A DNA stretch of 46,608 nucleotides, taken from positions 1 through 46,608 of the forward strand of contig JACRCW010000023.1 of assembly GCA_016218805.1 (NCBI GenBank). The letters are read 5' to 3'. The stretch is from Deltaproteobacteria bacterium. Lineage in GTDB: Bacteria; Myxococcota; JACRCW01. Of the stretch, positions 14,489 through 23,867 are shown piece after piece. Within the stretch, counting starts at the first letter, position 1. Every line of letters starts with the position of its first letter. The notes below the pieces were generated by a model. The model saw only the letters and a list, made by a program, of their open reading frames with translations. It was not told the origin of the DNA and made no database searches. The translations under genes were made by a program, and so were the position numbers.

Positions 14489-17059
14489 ATGCGTTCTGCG
14501 GTTGGTGGGGTTGCGCTTCTGTTGGGTTGGTCGTGTGTGGCCTGTTCCGGCGGTGAGGGATCCTCTTCCTCGTCCTCCGGCGGCCAGTCCTTCTCCTCTT
14601 CCGGACCGGGGGTTTCGTCCTTGTCGTCGTCGTCCGCCGGCTCCAGCTCGGCGAGCGCGGCCTCAACGGGCGGGTCCTCCGGCGCCACGAGTACCGCGCC
14701 GGACGCGGGGTCTGCGGATGCCGGATCCAGCTCGGTGGGCGCTGCCTCAACGGGCGCGTCCTCCGGCGCTGTGAGCACCCTGCCGGACGCGGGGTCTGCA
14801 GACGCCGGGGATGCCGGGGCCGACGCGGGGCCGCCGCCACCCTTCATCCGCGATGATGCGAACGCCGTCGCGTACTGGATGGGGCCGGAGGGCGGTAACA
14901 CGACCGTCCCGACGCCGTCGGGCGACATCATTGTGGAGATCCCCGCCGGTGCACTGGATGCGTTTGTTGAGATCCACGCCACGCCATTGACGTCATTCCC
15001 GTTGCACGGCTTCACCCGCGGCCTGCACCTGGAACCTGAAGGACTCAATTTCATCGTTCCGGTCACGCTGCGCTTTGTTGGCGCGGCGGCGGCGGATGCC
15101 TGGGAATTCCGCTACACGGCCACCGCGGAGGACGTGCACCTGGTGCGTCCCGTGGTGGACGGGGCGGACCTGCTGCTTCCGTTCATCCACTTTTCCGGCG
15201 GCGGCGTGGGCCGCGGCGGGTTGCCTTCCACCTCCCCCACCTCTCCGCTGGGGCAGGCCGCGTCGGAGTTGGCCGCGGAGCAGGACGCCACCGTCGCACT
15301 GGCCATTGTCACGGGCGCGTTTGCGCACGTGCTGCCGCTCCTGCAGGCGGCGGGGGGCCCTGCGGCAGACGTCTCCGCGCGCGATGCGCTGTTCCGCGCC
15401 GGGTACAACGCGTACGTGCTGTGGGAGCGCCTGGCCACGGGCTGGGGGACCGCCGTCACCACGGGATCGGAAACGCAACGCCTGCAGGCCCACGCGCTGC
15501 TGGCGAACGCGTTGGTGCAGTACGCGCGTGACGTCAACCTGGAGGCGGTGCGCACGGGGACCACGGGGCCGTTGGTTCACCTCGGGCGGCGTGTCGCGGT
15601 CTGGGCGCAGTTGCTCGGGGTGGACACGCTGCGCACGGAGCTGAGCCTTGGCGGACTGGCGCGGTCCAGCGTGCTGAAGCCCGTCATTGAAGACCTGAAT
15701 GTCATTCCCGCGGAAACCGCCGGCCACGTGGTGGTGCGCGGCGTGGCGGGGATGCGCGTGGCGGGAGCGGACGCGCAGACCGGGACGGTGTTGCTGCAGC
15801 TGGAGAATGCCGTCGGCGCATCCAACGGGTCGCCGGTGTTGGCGCCCTTGTTCACCCGGGACGGCGCGTTCACTGCGGAGGTGGTGCCATCCACCGGGCC
15901 GTTTGCGCTGGTGGTCTCCGTTGCGCACGCGGATCTTCCACCGCTGGAGTTCTCCATGACGCGGACCATGGTGGTGGACGGACTGGATTTCACGACGCTG
16001 GAGCTGGCTGCGCGCCCCGCAACCACGGGCACCGCGCGGCGCGTGCTCACCGTTCCCGCGGGCGGACAGGCGGAGCTTGAAGCGCGCGTGCAGCGCAGTG
16101 GCGTGGACACGGCGGGCGTGTCCATCCGGTTCTTCCTGGACGGGCCGGGGACGCTGTCGGCGGATGTCACGGCCGCAGGGGCGGACGGCATTGCGCGGAC
16201 CACTTTCACCGCGGGCACGTCACGCGAAGCGACGCGCATCCGCGCGGTCGCGACCACGTCAACATGGGACGTGGAGGACACCGTGGTCGTGATGGTGTCG
16301 CCCGTCTCGGTTGCGGTGGTTCCCACGTCAGCCACCGTGAATGTGCCCAATACGTTCCCCTTCACGGCGACGTCCACGGGCAGCATCCCGGGCGTGCGTT
16401 GGGAGACTTCAGGCGGGGGGACCCTGGATGGAACGGGCCTTTTCACGCCGCGCGGGATCCCTGGCCACCACTGGGTGCAGGCAACCAGCTTTGATGATCC
16501 CAACGCGGTGGACCAGGTGCCGCTGGACGTGCGGGGCTCGCTCTACGAAGGTTCCATCCGCGTGCTGCTCACGGCGTACAACCCACCGACGGAGCAGTAC
16601 CTGACGCTGCCCGCGCCCTTTGACCTCCGCCAGTGGCAGTACCAGGCCATCACGACGGCGCGCTGCGTCCTTCCCGCGGGAACCTGCACGCTGGGGCCGG
16701 TCAACGTCTCAGTGACGGCGACGTTGAGCACGTACAACTCCGCCAGTTCCATTCCGCTGACTTGGATGTGCAGCAGCCAGGTGACGTCAACGGCGGAGGC
16801 GCTTGCGTGGACGGTGTCCATCACGTCCAACACCCTTTTGTCCAGCCTCTCACCCTTGCCCGTCGACGCCACCGCGTGCACCGACCGGGTCGGCGCACCG
16901 TTGGACCACCCGCCGGAGACGGTCACGCCGCCGTGGGCCACGTTCGCATACACAGAGCAGGCCGCGCTCAACCAGGGTGGCTGGGCGTTCCGCTCCACGG
17001 ACACGCAGGCCGGCGCGCGCAAGGGCGAGTCCAACTGGGCGCTGTGGCTCCCGCAGTGA
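14489..17059 (+). CDS. Large lipoprotein with ZU5-like and Big-like domains
   Basis: 856 residues. The signal ends in VAC (Cys19), with Cys16 just before. A Ser/Gly/Ala linker spans about 24-115 and contains two similar copies of a STGxSSGAxST-PDAGSADAG block. Residues of about 131-198 match a ZU5-like pattern (MGPEGGNTTVPTPSG, VEIPAGALDA, GLHLEPEG). A roughly 300-residue helical region follows. The C-terminal third looks like bacterial Ig-like repeats (GVSIRFFLDGPGTLSADV; SATVNVPNTFPFTA). It is probably surface-exposed; the function is unknown. The ATG has GGGGAG 6 nt upstream. It stands alone downstream of pyrF. Confidence 0.85.
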   Translation: MRSAVGGVALLLGWSCVACSGGEGSSSSSSGGQSFSSSGPGVSSLSSSSAGSSSASAASTGGSSGATSTAPDAGSADAGSSSVGAASTGASSGAVSTLPDAGSADAGDAGADAGPPPPFIRDDANAVAYWMGPEGGNTTVPTPSGDIIVEIPAGALDAFVEIHATPLTSFPLHGFTRGLHLEPEGLNFIVPVTLRFVGAAAADAWEFRYTATAEDVHLVRPVVDGADLLLPFIHFSGGGVGRGGLPSTSPTSPLGQAASELAAEQDATVALAIVTGAFAHVLPLLQAAGGPAADVSARDALFRAGYNAYVLWERLATGWGTAVTTGSETQRLQAHALLANALVQYARDVNLEAVRTGTTGPLVHLGRRVAVWAQLLGVDTLRTELSLGGLARSSVLKPVIEDLNVIPAETAGHVVVRGVAGMRVAGADAQTGTVLLQLENAVGASNGSPVLAPLFTRDGAFTAEVVPSTGPFALVVSVAHADLPPLEFSMTRTMVVDGLDFTTLELAARPATTGTARRVLTVPAGGQAELEARVQRSGVDTAGVSIRFFLDGPGTLSADVTAAGADGIARTTFTAGTSREATRIRAVATTSTWDVEDTVVVMVSPVSVAVVPTSATVNVPNTFPFTATSTGSIPGVRWETSGGGTLDGTGLFTPRGIPGHHWVQATSFDDPNAVDQVPLDVRGSLYEGSIRVLLTAYNPPTEQYLTLPAPFDLRQWQYQAITTARCVLPAGTCTLGPVNVSVTATLSTYNSASSIPLTWMCSSQVTSTAEALAWTVSITSNTLLSSLSPLPVDATACTDRVGAPLDHPPETVTPPWATFAYTEQAALNQGGWAFRSTDTQAGARKGESNWALWLPQ

Positions 17060-17117
17060 CGTCGCGCCCGCGGCGCCTGCGGTTGCATCCGTCCTTCCGC
17101 GGTGCCACACCGCGCGC

Positions 17118-18752
17118 ATGAGCGCCAACCCCCTCCCCCCCCTCCCCCGCGACACCCTCTTCCCTGAACGCAGCGGCCTGGGCTCCTGGCTCAAGCGCTT
17201 TCTCCCGGCGGACGCCCACGCGTTCATCCAACCCAAACTGGTGGACCTGGGGCGCGTGGCCGCGCGGCAGGCGATAGCGCTGGGCGACACGGCGGACCGC
17301 AACGGACCGCGGCACATCCCGTTTGATCCGCTGGGCAATCGGATTGATCGCATTGAGTACCACCCGGCGTACCTGGAACTGCAGAAGCTCAGCTACGGCG
17401 CCGGAATGGTGAACGTGAAGTATGATCCGGAGACCAGCCGGAAATACGCGTCGTCATTGCACCAGATGGGTTTCTCCATGACCATGGTGTTCTCCGGCGG
17501 CGAAAGCGGCATGTTGTGCCCGCTGTGCATGACGGACGGCGCCGCGCGCGTGGTGAAGCTGCACGGCAGCCCGGAACTCAAAGCGCGCGCCATCCCGTGC
17601 CTGGCGGCCACGGACATGGGCAAGCTGTGGCGCGGCGCCATGTTCCTCACGGAAAAGCAGGGCGGCTCTGACGTGGGTGCCAACACCTGCCGCGCGGTGA
17701 ACGAGAACGGGACCTGGCGCCTGTACGGCGACAAATGGTTCTGCTCCAACGTGGACGCGGAAGTGGCGCTGGTGTTGGCGCGCAGCGACGACGCGCCCAA
17801 GGGCACCAAGGGTCTGAGCCTGTTCTACGTGGAGACCAACCTGCCGGAGGGCGGGAAGAACAACTTTGTCATCCACCGCATCAAGGACAAGTTTGGCACG
17901 CGCTCCATGCCCACGGGTGAAATCACGTTCAATGGTACGCCGGCCACGTTGCTGGGCGGACCCGGTGCGGGATTCAAGCAGATGCTGGACATGGTGAACC
18001 TGTCCCGTCTGTACAACGCAACGGTTTCCGTGGGCCTGCTGCACCGCGCACTGGACGAAACGACGTTCTTTGCGGAGCGGCGCATGGCGTTTGGCACGCC
18101 GCTGACCGGCCACCGCATGCACCTGGAGACGCTGGCGGACTGGTGGGCGCACTACCTGGGCGGGCTGGCACTGGTGCTGACGTCCTGCCAGGCGCTGGAC
18201 GAGCATGACACCACCGGCGACAAGGCCGCGTTTGGGCGGTCACGCATGCTGACCCCGATGGCCAAGCGGCACACCGGCCGCCAGGTGGTGGACGGCGTGT
18301 CCATGTGTATGGAGCTCATTGGCGGGCAGGGATACATTGAGGACACTGGCATCCCGCGCCTCCTGCGCGACGGGCAGGTGCTGCCCATCTGGGAGGGAAC
18401 CAGCCACATCCAGATGTGGGACGTGGCGCGCGCGGCGCTCAAGGACGGCGCGCTCATGCCCACAATGGAATGGCTTGCCCAGGGCGCCAACGACGCCAAG
18501 GTGAAAGCCGCGCTGGATGCCGCCGCCAAGACGTTGGTGGAGCACGCGGACCCCGACGCGTTTGGCGCGGCGGGGCGCTACGTGGTGGACCAGCTCACCA
18601 ACGCGGTGGAGCAGGCGCTGCTGGTTCGCTGGGGGGATGCGCGCGCGTTGCTGGCGGCGCGCCGCCTGGCGGACATGCGGTCTGTGCAGCCGTGGAAGGC
18701 CGCGCGGACGTGGTCCGACACGGAGCTCAAACAGCTCTGCGGCATTGCGTGA
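17118..18752 (+). CDS. Acyl-CoA dehydrogenase, AidB-like
   Basis: 544 residues. The FAD-dependent acyl-CoA dehydrogenase fold is clear: MFLTEKQGGSDVGANT, GTRSMPTGEITF, HRMHLETLADWW, CMELIGGQGYIED and LPIWEGTSHIQMW. The Glu in WEGTSHIQ (E426) lies where the classical catalytic base sits. The longer N-terminus and TEKQGGSDV motif are closer to the AidB subfamily than to short-chain enzymes; the substrate cannot be told from sequence. The start is the only in-frame ATG giving a sensible N-terminus, as the longer frame runs through the previous gene. The Nudix gene follows after 1 nt, so the two are probably co-transcribed. Confidence 0.9.
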   Translation: MSANPLPPLPRDTLFPERSGLGSWLKRFLPADAHAFIQPKLVDLGRVAARQAIALGDTADRNGPRHIPFDPLGNRIDRIEYHPAYLELQKLSYGAGMVNVKYDPETSRKYASSLHQMGFSMTMVFSGGESGMLCPLCMTDGAARVVKLHGSPELKARAIPCLAATDMGKLWRGAMFLTEKQGGSDVGANTCRAVNENGTWRLYGDKWFCSNVDAEVALVLARSDDAPKGTKGLSLFYVETNLPEGGKNNFVIHRIKDKFGTRSMPTGEITFNGTPATLLGGPGAGFKQMLDMVNLSRLYNATVSVGLLHRALDETTFFAERRMAFGTPLTGHRMHLETLADWWAHYLGGLALVLTSCQALDEHDTTGDKAAFGRSRMLTPMAKRHTGRQVVDGVSMCMELIGGQGYIEDTGIPRLLRDGQVLPIWEGTSHIQMWDVARAALKDGALMPTMEWLAQGANDAKVKAALDAAAKTLVEHADPDAFGAAGRYVVDQLTNAVEQALLVRWGDARALLAARRLADMRSVQPWKAARTWSDTELKQLCGIA

Positions 18753-18753
18753 A

Positions 18754-19311
18754 ATGGAGCCGTTCCGGCATCACGCACGGCGCCTGGTCCTGGAGCGCCG
18801 GATCTTCCGTCTGCACGAGGAAGACGTGGAGCACCCGCACACCGGCCAGCGGATGGCCATCACCGTCATTGAGGCGCCGGCGTGGTGCAACATTGTGCCG
18901 GTCACGGACGACGGGGAGGTGGTGCTGGTGCGGCAGTGGCGGTTTGGGGTGCGGCGGCTGACGCTGGAGATTCCCGGCGGGATGGTGGACCCCGGGGAGG
19001 CACCGCCCCACGCAGCCGCAAGGGAGCTGTTGGAGGAGACCGGGTACGCGGCGCAGGCCGTCATCCCCATCGGCGTGGTGGCGGCAAATCCGGCTATTCA
19101 GGACAATATGGTCTATTCGTTCTACGCGCCGGGGGTGCGCAAGGTGGCCGAGCCGCACAATGACGGGAACGAGGCCACCGAGGTGGTGCGCGTGCCCATG
19201 GCGCGCATTCCCGCGCTGGTGGAATCCGGGGAAATCGACCATTCACTGGTGGTAGCGGCGTTCTTCCACCTGGCGCGGCTGGCGGGGGGCCAGCTCGGCG
19301 TGGCGCCCTGA
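18754..19311 (+). CDS. Nudix hydrolase, ADP-sugar pyrophosphatase-like
   Basis: 185 residues. The Nudix box at 76-98 fits Gx5Ex7REUxEExGU exactly: G76, E82, R90-E91, E94-E95, G97. The upstream LVRQWRFGVRRLTLEIPGG is characteristic of ADP-ribose or ADP-sugar pyrophosphatases, which cleave NDP-linked substrates with Mg2+. It starts 1 nt after the acyl-CoA dehydrogenase stop, so it may salvage or limit a nucleotide-linked product, but the pairing does not identify a substrate. Confidence 0.9.
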   Translation: MEPFRHHARRLVLERRIFRLHEEDVEHPHTGQRMAITVIEAPAWCNIVPVTDDGEVVLVRQWRFGVRRLTLEIPGGMVDPGEAPPHAAARELLEETGYAAQAVIPIGVVAANPAIQDNMVYSFYAPGVRKVAEPHNDGNEATEVVRVPMARIPALVESGEIDHSLVVAAFFHLARLAGGQLGVAP

Positions 19312-19350
19312 CGTCGACACACCCGATGGGCGCAGCGGGCGGGGATTCGT

Positions 19351-19508
19351 CACGCCGTCGCCTCCCCCCTTCTGGGGGGAGGTCGGCCGATGCGGAGCAT
19401 CGGCCGGGTGGGGGGTGGGGGCAGCGCGAGGCAAAGCACGCCTTCCGCGCGCCCCACCACCGGCCTGCCCTGCCGGGCAGGCCGACTCCCCCCACAAGGG
19501 GGGAGCTA
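19351..19508 (+). repeat. Palindromic mosaic element, copy A
   Basis: In order: CCTCCCCCC/GGGGGGAGG hairpin (loop TTCT); CGGCCGATGC/GCATCGGCCG hairpin (loop GGA); GGTGGGGGGTGGGGG; a 30-nt centre; CCCCACCAC; CGGCCTGCCC/GGGCAGGCCG hairpin (loop TGCC); and CTCCCCCC/GGGGGGAG hairpin (loop ACAA). The left and right halves mirror each other, so this is a two-unit inverted element about 158 bp long. Confidence 0.75.
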
Positions 19509-19581
19509 CGGCGATGCCGCGCTGGAACCACTACACCCCACCGGCGCCGCAAAACCCCCGCCTCATCAAGACGAGGCCCGC

Positions 19582-19744
19582 CACGCCGTCGCCTCCCCCC
19601 TCGTGGGGGAGGTCGGCCGATGCGGAGCCTCGGCCGGGTGGGGGGTGGTGGCAGTGCGAGGCAAAGCACGCATTCCGCGCACCCCCACCACCGGCCTGCC
19701 CTCCGGGCAGGCCGACTCCCCCCACAAGCAAGGGGGGGAGCTAG
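19582..19744 (+). repeat. Palindromic mosaic element, copy B
   Basis: A direct repeat of copy A offset by 231 nt, with the same order of four hairpins. Differences include one mismatch in the second stem (GCCTCGGCCG), a TCC loop in the third hairpin and four extra bases (ACAAGCAA) in the last loop. The divergence says the duplication is not recent. Confidence 0.75.
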
Positions 19745-19774
19745 GGTCCGCGCTGGGAACCGCCGGCCGACAGC

Positions 19775-21607
19775 TCAGTCGTCGTCGTCTTCCAGGTGCT
19801 TGGACGGGCGCGGGCGCAGGTTTGCTTTCAGGATCTTCTTGCGCAGGCGGATGGACTTGGGCGTCACTTCCACCAGCTCATCTGTGTCAATGAACCCCAG
19901 GTACTGCTCCAGGCTCATCATGCGCGGGGGCGTGAGGATGATGTTCTCGTCACGGCCGGCCGCGCGGATGTTGGTCAGCTTCTTCTCGCGGCAGATGTTG
20001 ACGTCAATGTCGTTGTCGCGGTTGTGCTCGCCCACCATCATGCCTTCGTAGACTTCCGTTTGCGGTCCCACAAACAGGATCCCGCGCGGCTGCAGGTGGA
20101 AGATGGCGTACGGCGTGGTGGGCCCCACGCGGTCCGCCACAATGGCACCTGAGGGCCGCCCCGGGATCTCCCCCTGGTACGGCTGCCAGCTGTCAAACAG
20201 CGTGTTCATGATCCCCAGGCCGCGCGTGAGCGTGAGGAACTGCCCGCGGAACCCTATCAGCCCGCGCGTGGGCACGCGGAACTCCAGCCGCGCGCGCCCG
20301 CCCGCCGGGCCCTCCATGTGCAGCATCTGCCCCTTGCGCGGTCCCAGGGACTCCGTGATGGCCCCCAGCGCCTGCTCCGGGATGTCCAGGATGACCATCT
20401 CCACCGGCTCGTGCGGCGCCCCGTCAATCTCCTTCACCACCACCTCGGGGCGGGACACGCACAGCTCGTAACCCTCGCGCCGCATGGTCTCAATGACGAT
20501 GGCCAGCTGCAGCTCGCCGCGGCCGACGACGCGGAACTTGTCCGGCACGTCCGTGTCCATCACGCGAATGGCGACGTTGTTGCGCGCCTCGCGGATGAGC
20601 CGCTCACGGATCTGGCGCGAGGTGACGTACCGCCCTTCCCGCCCCGCAAACGGCCCGTCATTCACGCAGAACAGCATGGCCAGCGTGGGCTCATCCACGG
20701 CAATGCGCGGCAGCGGCGCGGGCTGGTCCAGGTTGCAGATGGTGTCACCGATTTCCAGCTCTTCAATGCCGGCCAGGCAGATGATGTCTCCCGCCGTGGC
20801 CTCCTTGCTCTCCGTCCGCTTGAGGCCCTGGTAGGTGTACACCTGCGTGACCTTGGCGGTGTACGTCTTTCCCTCGCGGCCGCAGACGGTGCACTGCATG
20901 CCCTGCGTGACCTTGCCGGAGTGGATGCGCCCCACGGCCAGCCGCCCCACGTAGTCGTCGTATCCCAGGTGGTTGACGCGGAACTGCAGCGGTCCGTCCA
21001 CGTCGGCGTCGGGGCCGGGCATGAAGCTGACAATGGTGTCAAACAGCGGCTTGAGGTCCTTGCCCGGCGTGGCCAGTTCCAGTGACGCGGTGCCGTCCCG
21101 GCCAATGGCGTACACCACGGGGAACTCAATCTGGTGATCGTGCGCGCCCAGGTTGATGAACAGGTCGTAGACCTCGTTGAGGACTTCCTGGGGGCGCGCG
21201 TCAGACCGGTCGATCTTGTTGATCACCACGGCGACGGGCAGGCCCAGGCCCATGGCCTTCTGCAGGATGAAGCGGGTCTGCGGCAGCGGGCCTTCGGCGG
21301 CATCCACCAGCAGCAGGATGCCGTCCACCATCATCAGGGTGCGCTCCACCTCGCCGCCAAAATCCGCATGGCCGGGCGTATCCACAATGTTGATGCGGGT
21401 GCCCTTGTAGGTGACACCCGTATTCTTGGCCATGATGGTGATGCCCTTTTCGCGCTCCAAAGACATGGAGTCCATGACGCGCTCAGCGACGGTCTCATGG
21501 GCTTTGAAGACACCCGCCTGTTTGAGCATGGCGTCCACCAACGTGGTCTTGCCATGGTCAACGTGGGCCACGATGCCGATGTTGCGGATGTCATTGCGAC
21601 GCGCCAA
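19775..21607 (-). CDS. typA: Ribosome-associated GTPase TypA/BipA
   Basis: 610 residues, a translational GTPase of the EF-G superfamily that binds the 70S ribosome and helps growth under stress and ribosome assembly. The G1 motif HVDHGKTT (15-22), [24 protein letters not shown] and the C-terminal TypA-specific stretch [15 protein letters not shown] are all visible; the length is normal. The C-terminus is acidic (HLEDDDD). The start codon is TTG at 21607, supported by GGAGG 5 nt upstream and by the invariant [19 protein letters not shown] beginning. It is divergent from the HU-family gene. Confidence 0.97.
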   Translation of the reverse strand: MARRNDIRNIGIVAHVDHGKTTLVDAMLKQAGVFKAHETVAERVMDSMSLEREKGITIMAKNTGVTYKGTRINIVDTPGHADFGGEVERTLMMVDGILLLVDAAEGPLPQTRFILQKAMGLGLPVAVVINKIDRSDARPQEVLNEVYDLFINLGAHDHQIEFPVVYAIGRDGTASLELATPGKDLKPLFDTIVSFMPGPDADVDGPLQFRVNHLGYDDYVGRLAVGRIHSGKVTQGMQCTVCGREGKTYTAKVTQVYTYQGLKRTESKEATAGDIICLAGIEELEIGDTICNLDQPAPLPRIAVDEPTLAMLFCVNDGPFAGREGRYVTSRQIRERLIREARNNVAIRVMDTDVPDKFRVVGRGELQLAIVIETMRREGYELCVSRPEVVVKEIDGAPHEPVEMVILDIPEQALGAITESLGPRKGQMLHMEGPAGGRARLEFRVPTRGLIGFRGQFLTLTRGLGIMNTLFDSWQPYQGEIPGRPSGAIVADRVGPTTPYAIFHLQPRGILFVGPQTEVYEGMMVGEHNRDNDIDVNICREKKLTNIRAAGRDENIILTPPRMMSLEQYLGFIDTDELVEVTPKSIRLRKKILKANLRPRPSKHLEDDDD

Positions 21608-21797
21608 GGGAACCTCCAGTCAACCCCCGGGGCGGCGGGGGCGCCCGAGGGGGGGCGCGCGCATGACACGCCCGGCACCCAGAACGCAAGTCCGCGCGAG
21701 TCCATGGTTTCCCGGAAAGATGCGGCCCCGGCCCTTGACCCAGCATGAGCTACGCTGAAGCATTCATCCCGGCACCTGCAAGGAGATGGGGGCGCGC

Positions 21798-22190
21798 GTG
21801 AACAAGAGCGAACTGGTGGACGCCATTGCGGAAAAGAGGGGCCTGCCTCGCAAGCGGGCGGAAGCCGTCGTCGAGATGGTGTTCGAGATGATGGTGGACT
21901 CCCTCAAGCAGGGCGAGCGCATTGAAGTGCGTGGGTTCGGCAGCTTTGTGGTGAAGCACTACGGTGCCTACCAGGGGCGCAACCCGCGCAGCGGACAGCC
22001 CATCCAGGTCAAGGAGAAGCGGCTGCCGTTCTTCAAGGTGGGCAAGGAACTCAAGGAGCGCGTGGACGCGGACAAGACGCCCATCGCCGTGGATCACGAC
22101 GACGCCGACGAGGACTCCACGCCGCCCGCCCCCGCGCCCGCGCCCGCGGCACCCGATCCGGCCGGCGGCGGCGGTCCCGGCTCCACCTGA
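21798..22190 (+). CDS. HU/IHF family DNA-binding protein with acidic Pro-Ala tail
   Basis: 130 residues from a GTG at 21798, giving the family-typical MNKSELVDAIAEK. An ATG at 21786 is in frame but abuts its own AAGGAG, leaving no spacing, so I prefer the GTG. The fold is complete: ERIEVRGFGSF (40-50), RNPRSG (61-66, the beta-arm with the intercalating proline) and PFFKVGKELKERV (77-89). The RNPRSG and KxGKELKERV details resemble IHF-beta. Residues of about 94-130 form an unusual tail, acidic (DHDDADED) and then Pro/Ala/Gly-rich. It bends DNA and acts in nucleoid architecture. Confidence 0.92.
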   Translation: MNKSELVDAIAEKRGLPRKRAEAVVEMVFEMMVDSLKQGERIEVRGFGSFVVKHYGAYQGRNPRSGQPIQVKEKRLPFFKVGKELKERVDADKTPIAVDHDDADEDSTPPAPAPAPAAPDPAGGGGPGST

Positions 22191-22205
22191 GGCACGCGCC
22201 GCGGC

Positions 22206-23726
22206 TCAGGGCGCCGTGCACACGTTCCCAACGGTAGCGTCCTGGTAGCGGCACACCTGGCCGTCGGCGGCGCAATCCCGCTGCCGGAGGCGGCGGCCTT
22301 CGCACCATTTCACCACGTTCCCCTGGCAGGTCCCCAGGTAGTCAATGTTCCCGCACGCCGTTGGGATGCAGTACCAGCCGGTGGACGGGCCCATGTAACC
22401 GCAGGATTCGCCCTGGGCCGCGCAGTCCTCTGTCTCCTTCTGCGCCTGATCATTGCACCACTCCGCCACTGCGCCGTTGCACACGCCCAGGAAGTCCAGC
22501 GTGCCGCAGTCTGACGCCACGCACGCATACCCGCGCGTGTCGTCAACGAGCTTGCAGCGCTCCTGGCAATTGCCGCAGTTGCGCGTGAGCGGCGTGCCCT
22601 GCACGCACCAGTGCAGCACCTGGCCGTCACAGGAACCGTATGCCGTGGCGCCGCCGCACGTGTCCTCCGCCACCGGGATGCACCGCCAGGATGACGCCGC
22701 CGCCACCCAGCCGCACACTTCCGTGCTGCTGCACGCCCGCTGTTGCAGCGCGCCGCTTTCGCACCAGGTGGCCACCGTGCCCACCGCGTTGCAGTGCCCC
22801 TGCGCGGTTTCGCTGCCGCACGGGCGGGCGGACGCGCCCGGCGTGGGTCCGGTCCACTGCTCAATCCACGGGCGGTCCAGCTCCACGCGCGTGTAGCGGT
22901 CCCGCCCGGTGCAGGAGGGGTCACCCCAGCCCAGCGCGCCCAGCACCCGCACATCCCCCGCAGGCGCAATGCGCATGGACGGACCGCCGGAGTCCCCGTA
23001 ACAGACGCCGTGCTGCCCTTCCCCGTTGACGACGAGGTACGTATCCTCAAACCCGTCAAACAGCTCCGCCACAAAGTAGCGCCCGTCGCTGCGGCCGGTC
23101 TGCGTGACGCCATACCCGGCCTGCTCCACGCGCATGCCCACGTCCGCCGCGGACAGATCCTCCAGGGCAATGGGAATGGGCGTCACGGCGACGGTGGCCG
23201 CCGGGTCTTCGGCGAGGTCCAGCACGGTGAGGTCCAGGTCCGGGTGTTCATGCTTGGCGCTGACCTGGACGGCGTGTTCCGGGTTGGTGTCATCCACGCC
23301 AAACAGGACGTACAGGCTGTTGCCCGCCACGCCCTCCGTGCAGTGCTTGGCCGTGAGCACCTGGCGCGCCGCAATGAGCGTGCCCGAACAGCTTGAGTTG
23401 TACGGTGCGTCCTGCGCCAGCCCGATGACGGCGCGCTGTTGCGCGGCATCCAGGGGCAGGTAACTGGGCGCGCGCGTGCCGTAATAGACGGGCCGGGGGC
23501 CGGGCGGCGCGTGCTTGTTGGGGCCGCTGCACTCAGCGGGCAGGCCCGCGTCGGCGTTACCGCCCGAGGTGCTGCTGCTGCTGGAACCGCCGCTGGAGCT
23601 GCTTGCGCCGCCGCCGCTGCTGCTGGAACCGCTTTCTCCCACGGGGGAGCCCGGGTCCACGAACAGCGGACGACACGCCAACAACCCCGCACCGACGACC
23701 ACACACCAACCCGCGAACCGCTGCAT
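22206..23726 (-). CDS. Trypsin-like serine protease lipoprotein with four cysteine modules
   Basis: 506 residues. The signal ends in LLAC (Cys18), followed by a Ser/Gly linker (32-56). The S1 protease domain (about 78-295) has H128 (LTAKHC), D165 (HPDLDLTVLDL) and S246 (GDSGGP), so the triad is complete. Four similar cysteine-rich units follow at about 303-352, 357-403, 407-453 and 458-503, each with a CG...G-x-C-x-G-x-V-x-x-WC core and a closing YxC or WxC. The protein should be secreted and anchored, with the tail as a binding or stalk region. The stop lies 15 nt from the converging HU-family gene. The target is unknown. Confidence 0.92.
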   Translation of the reverse strand: MQRFAGWCVVVGAGLLACRPLFVDPGSPVGESGSSSSGGGASSSSGGSSSSSTSGGNADAGLPAECSGPNKHAPPGPRPVYYGTRAPSYLPLDAAQQRAVIGLAQDAPYNSSCSGTLIAARQVLTAKHCTEGVAGNSLYVLFGVDDTNPEHAVQVSAKHEHPDLDLTVLDLAEDPAATVAVTPIPIALEDLSAADVGMRVEQAGYGVTQTGRSDGRYFVAELFDGFEDTYLVVNGEGQHGVCYGDSGGPSMRIAPAGDVRVLGALGWGDPSCTGRDRYTRVELDRPWIEQWTGPTPGASARPCGSETAQGHCNAVGTVATWCESGALQQRACSSTEVCGWVAAASSWRCIPVAEDTCGGATAYGSCDGQVLHWCVQGTPLTRNCGNCQERCKLVDDTRGYACVASDCGTLDFLGVCNGAVAEWCNDQAQKETEDCAAQGESCGYMGPSTGWYCIPTACGNIDYLGTCQGNVVKWCEGRRLRQRDCAADGQVCRYQDATVGNVCTAP

Positions 23727-23867
23727 GCAACCTGCCTTTCACCCGGTGGCGCATCGTGGCTGCGCCCACGCCGCCCCGCAAGCACGTCAGCATCCGTCGT
23801 CATGGCGTTGCGCAGCACGTCATCCTGTGGGACGAGCGCGCGGGCCTTCTACGCGGAGGAAACAGCC

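Larger units (their letters stand above)
19312..19774. other. Non-coding region with two direct copies of a palindromic element
   Basis: 463 nt between the Nudix gene and the stop of typA. It holds repeats at 19351-19508 and 19582-19744, separated by about 73 nt of unremarkable sequence. The open frames here change phase with the repeats and encode Arg/Pro/Gly-rich products, so I see no gene. The multiple hairpins would be expected to end transcription from both sides. Confidence 0.7.

Noticed and set aside
19351..19744. CRISPR-like array
   Set aside because: Only two long units of 158-163 nt with internal hairpins; no short regular repeats with unique spacers and no cas genes.
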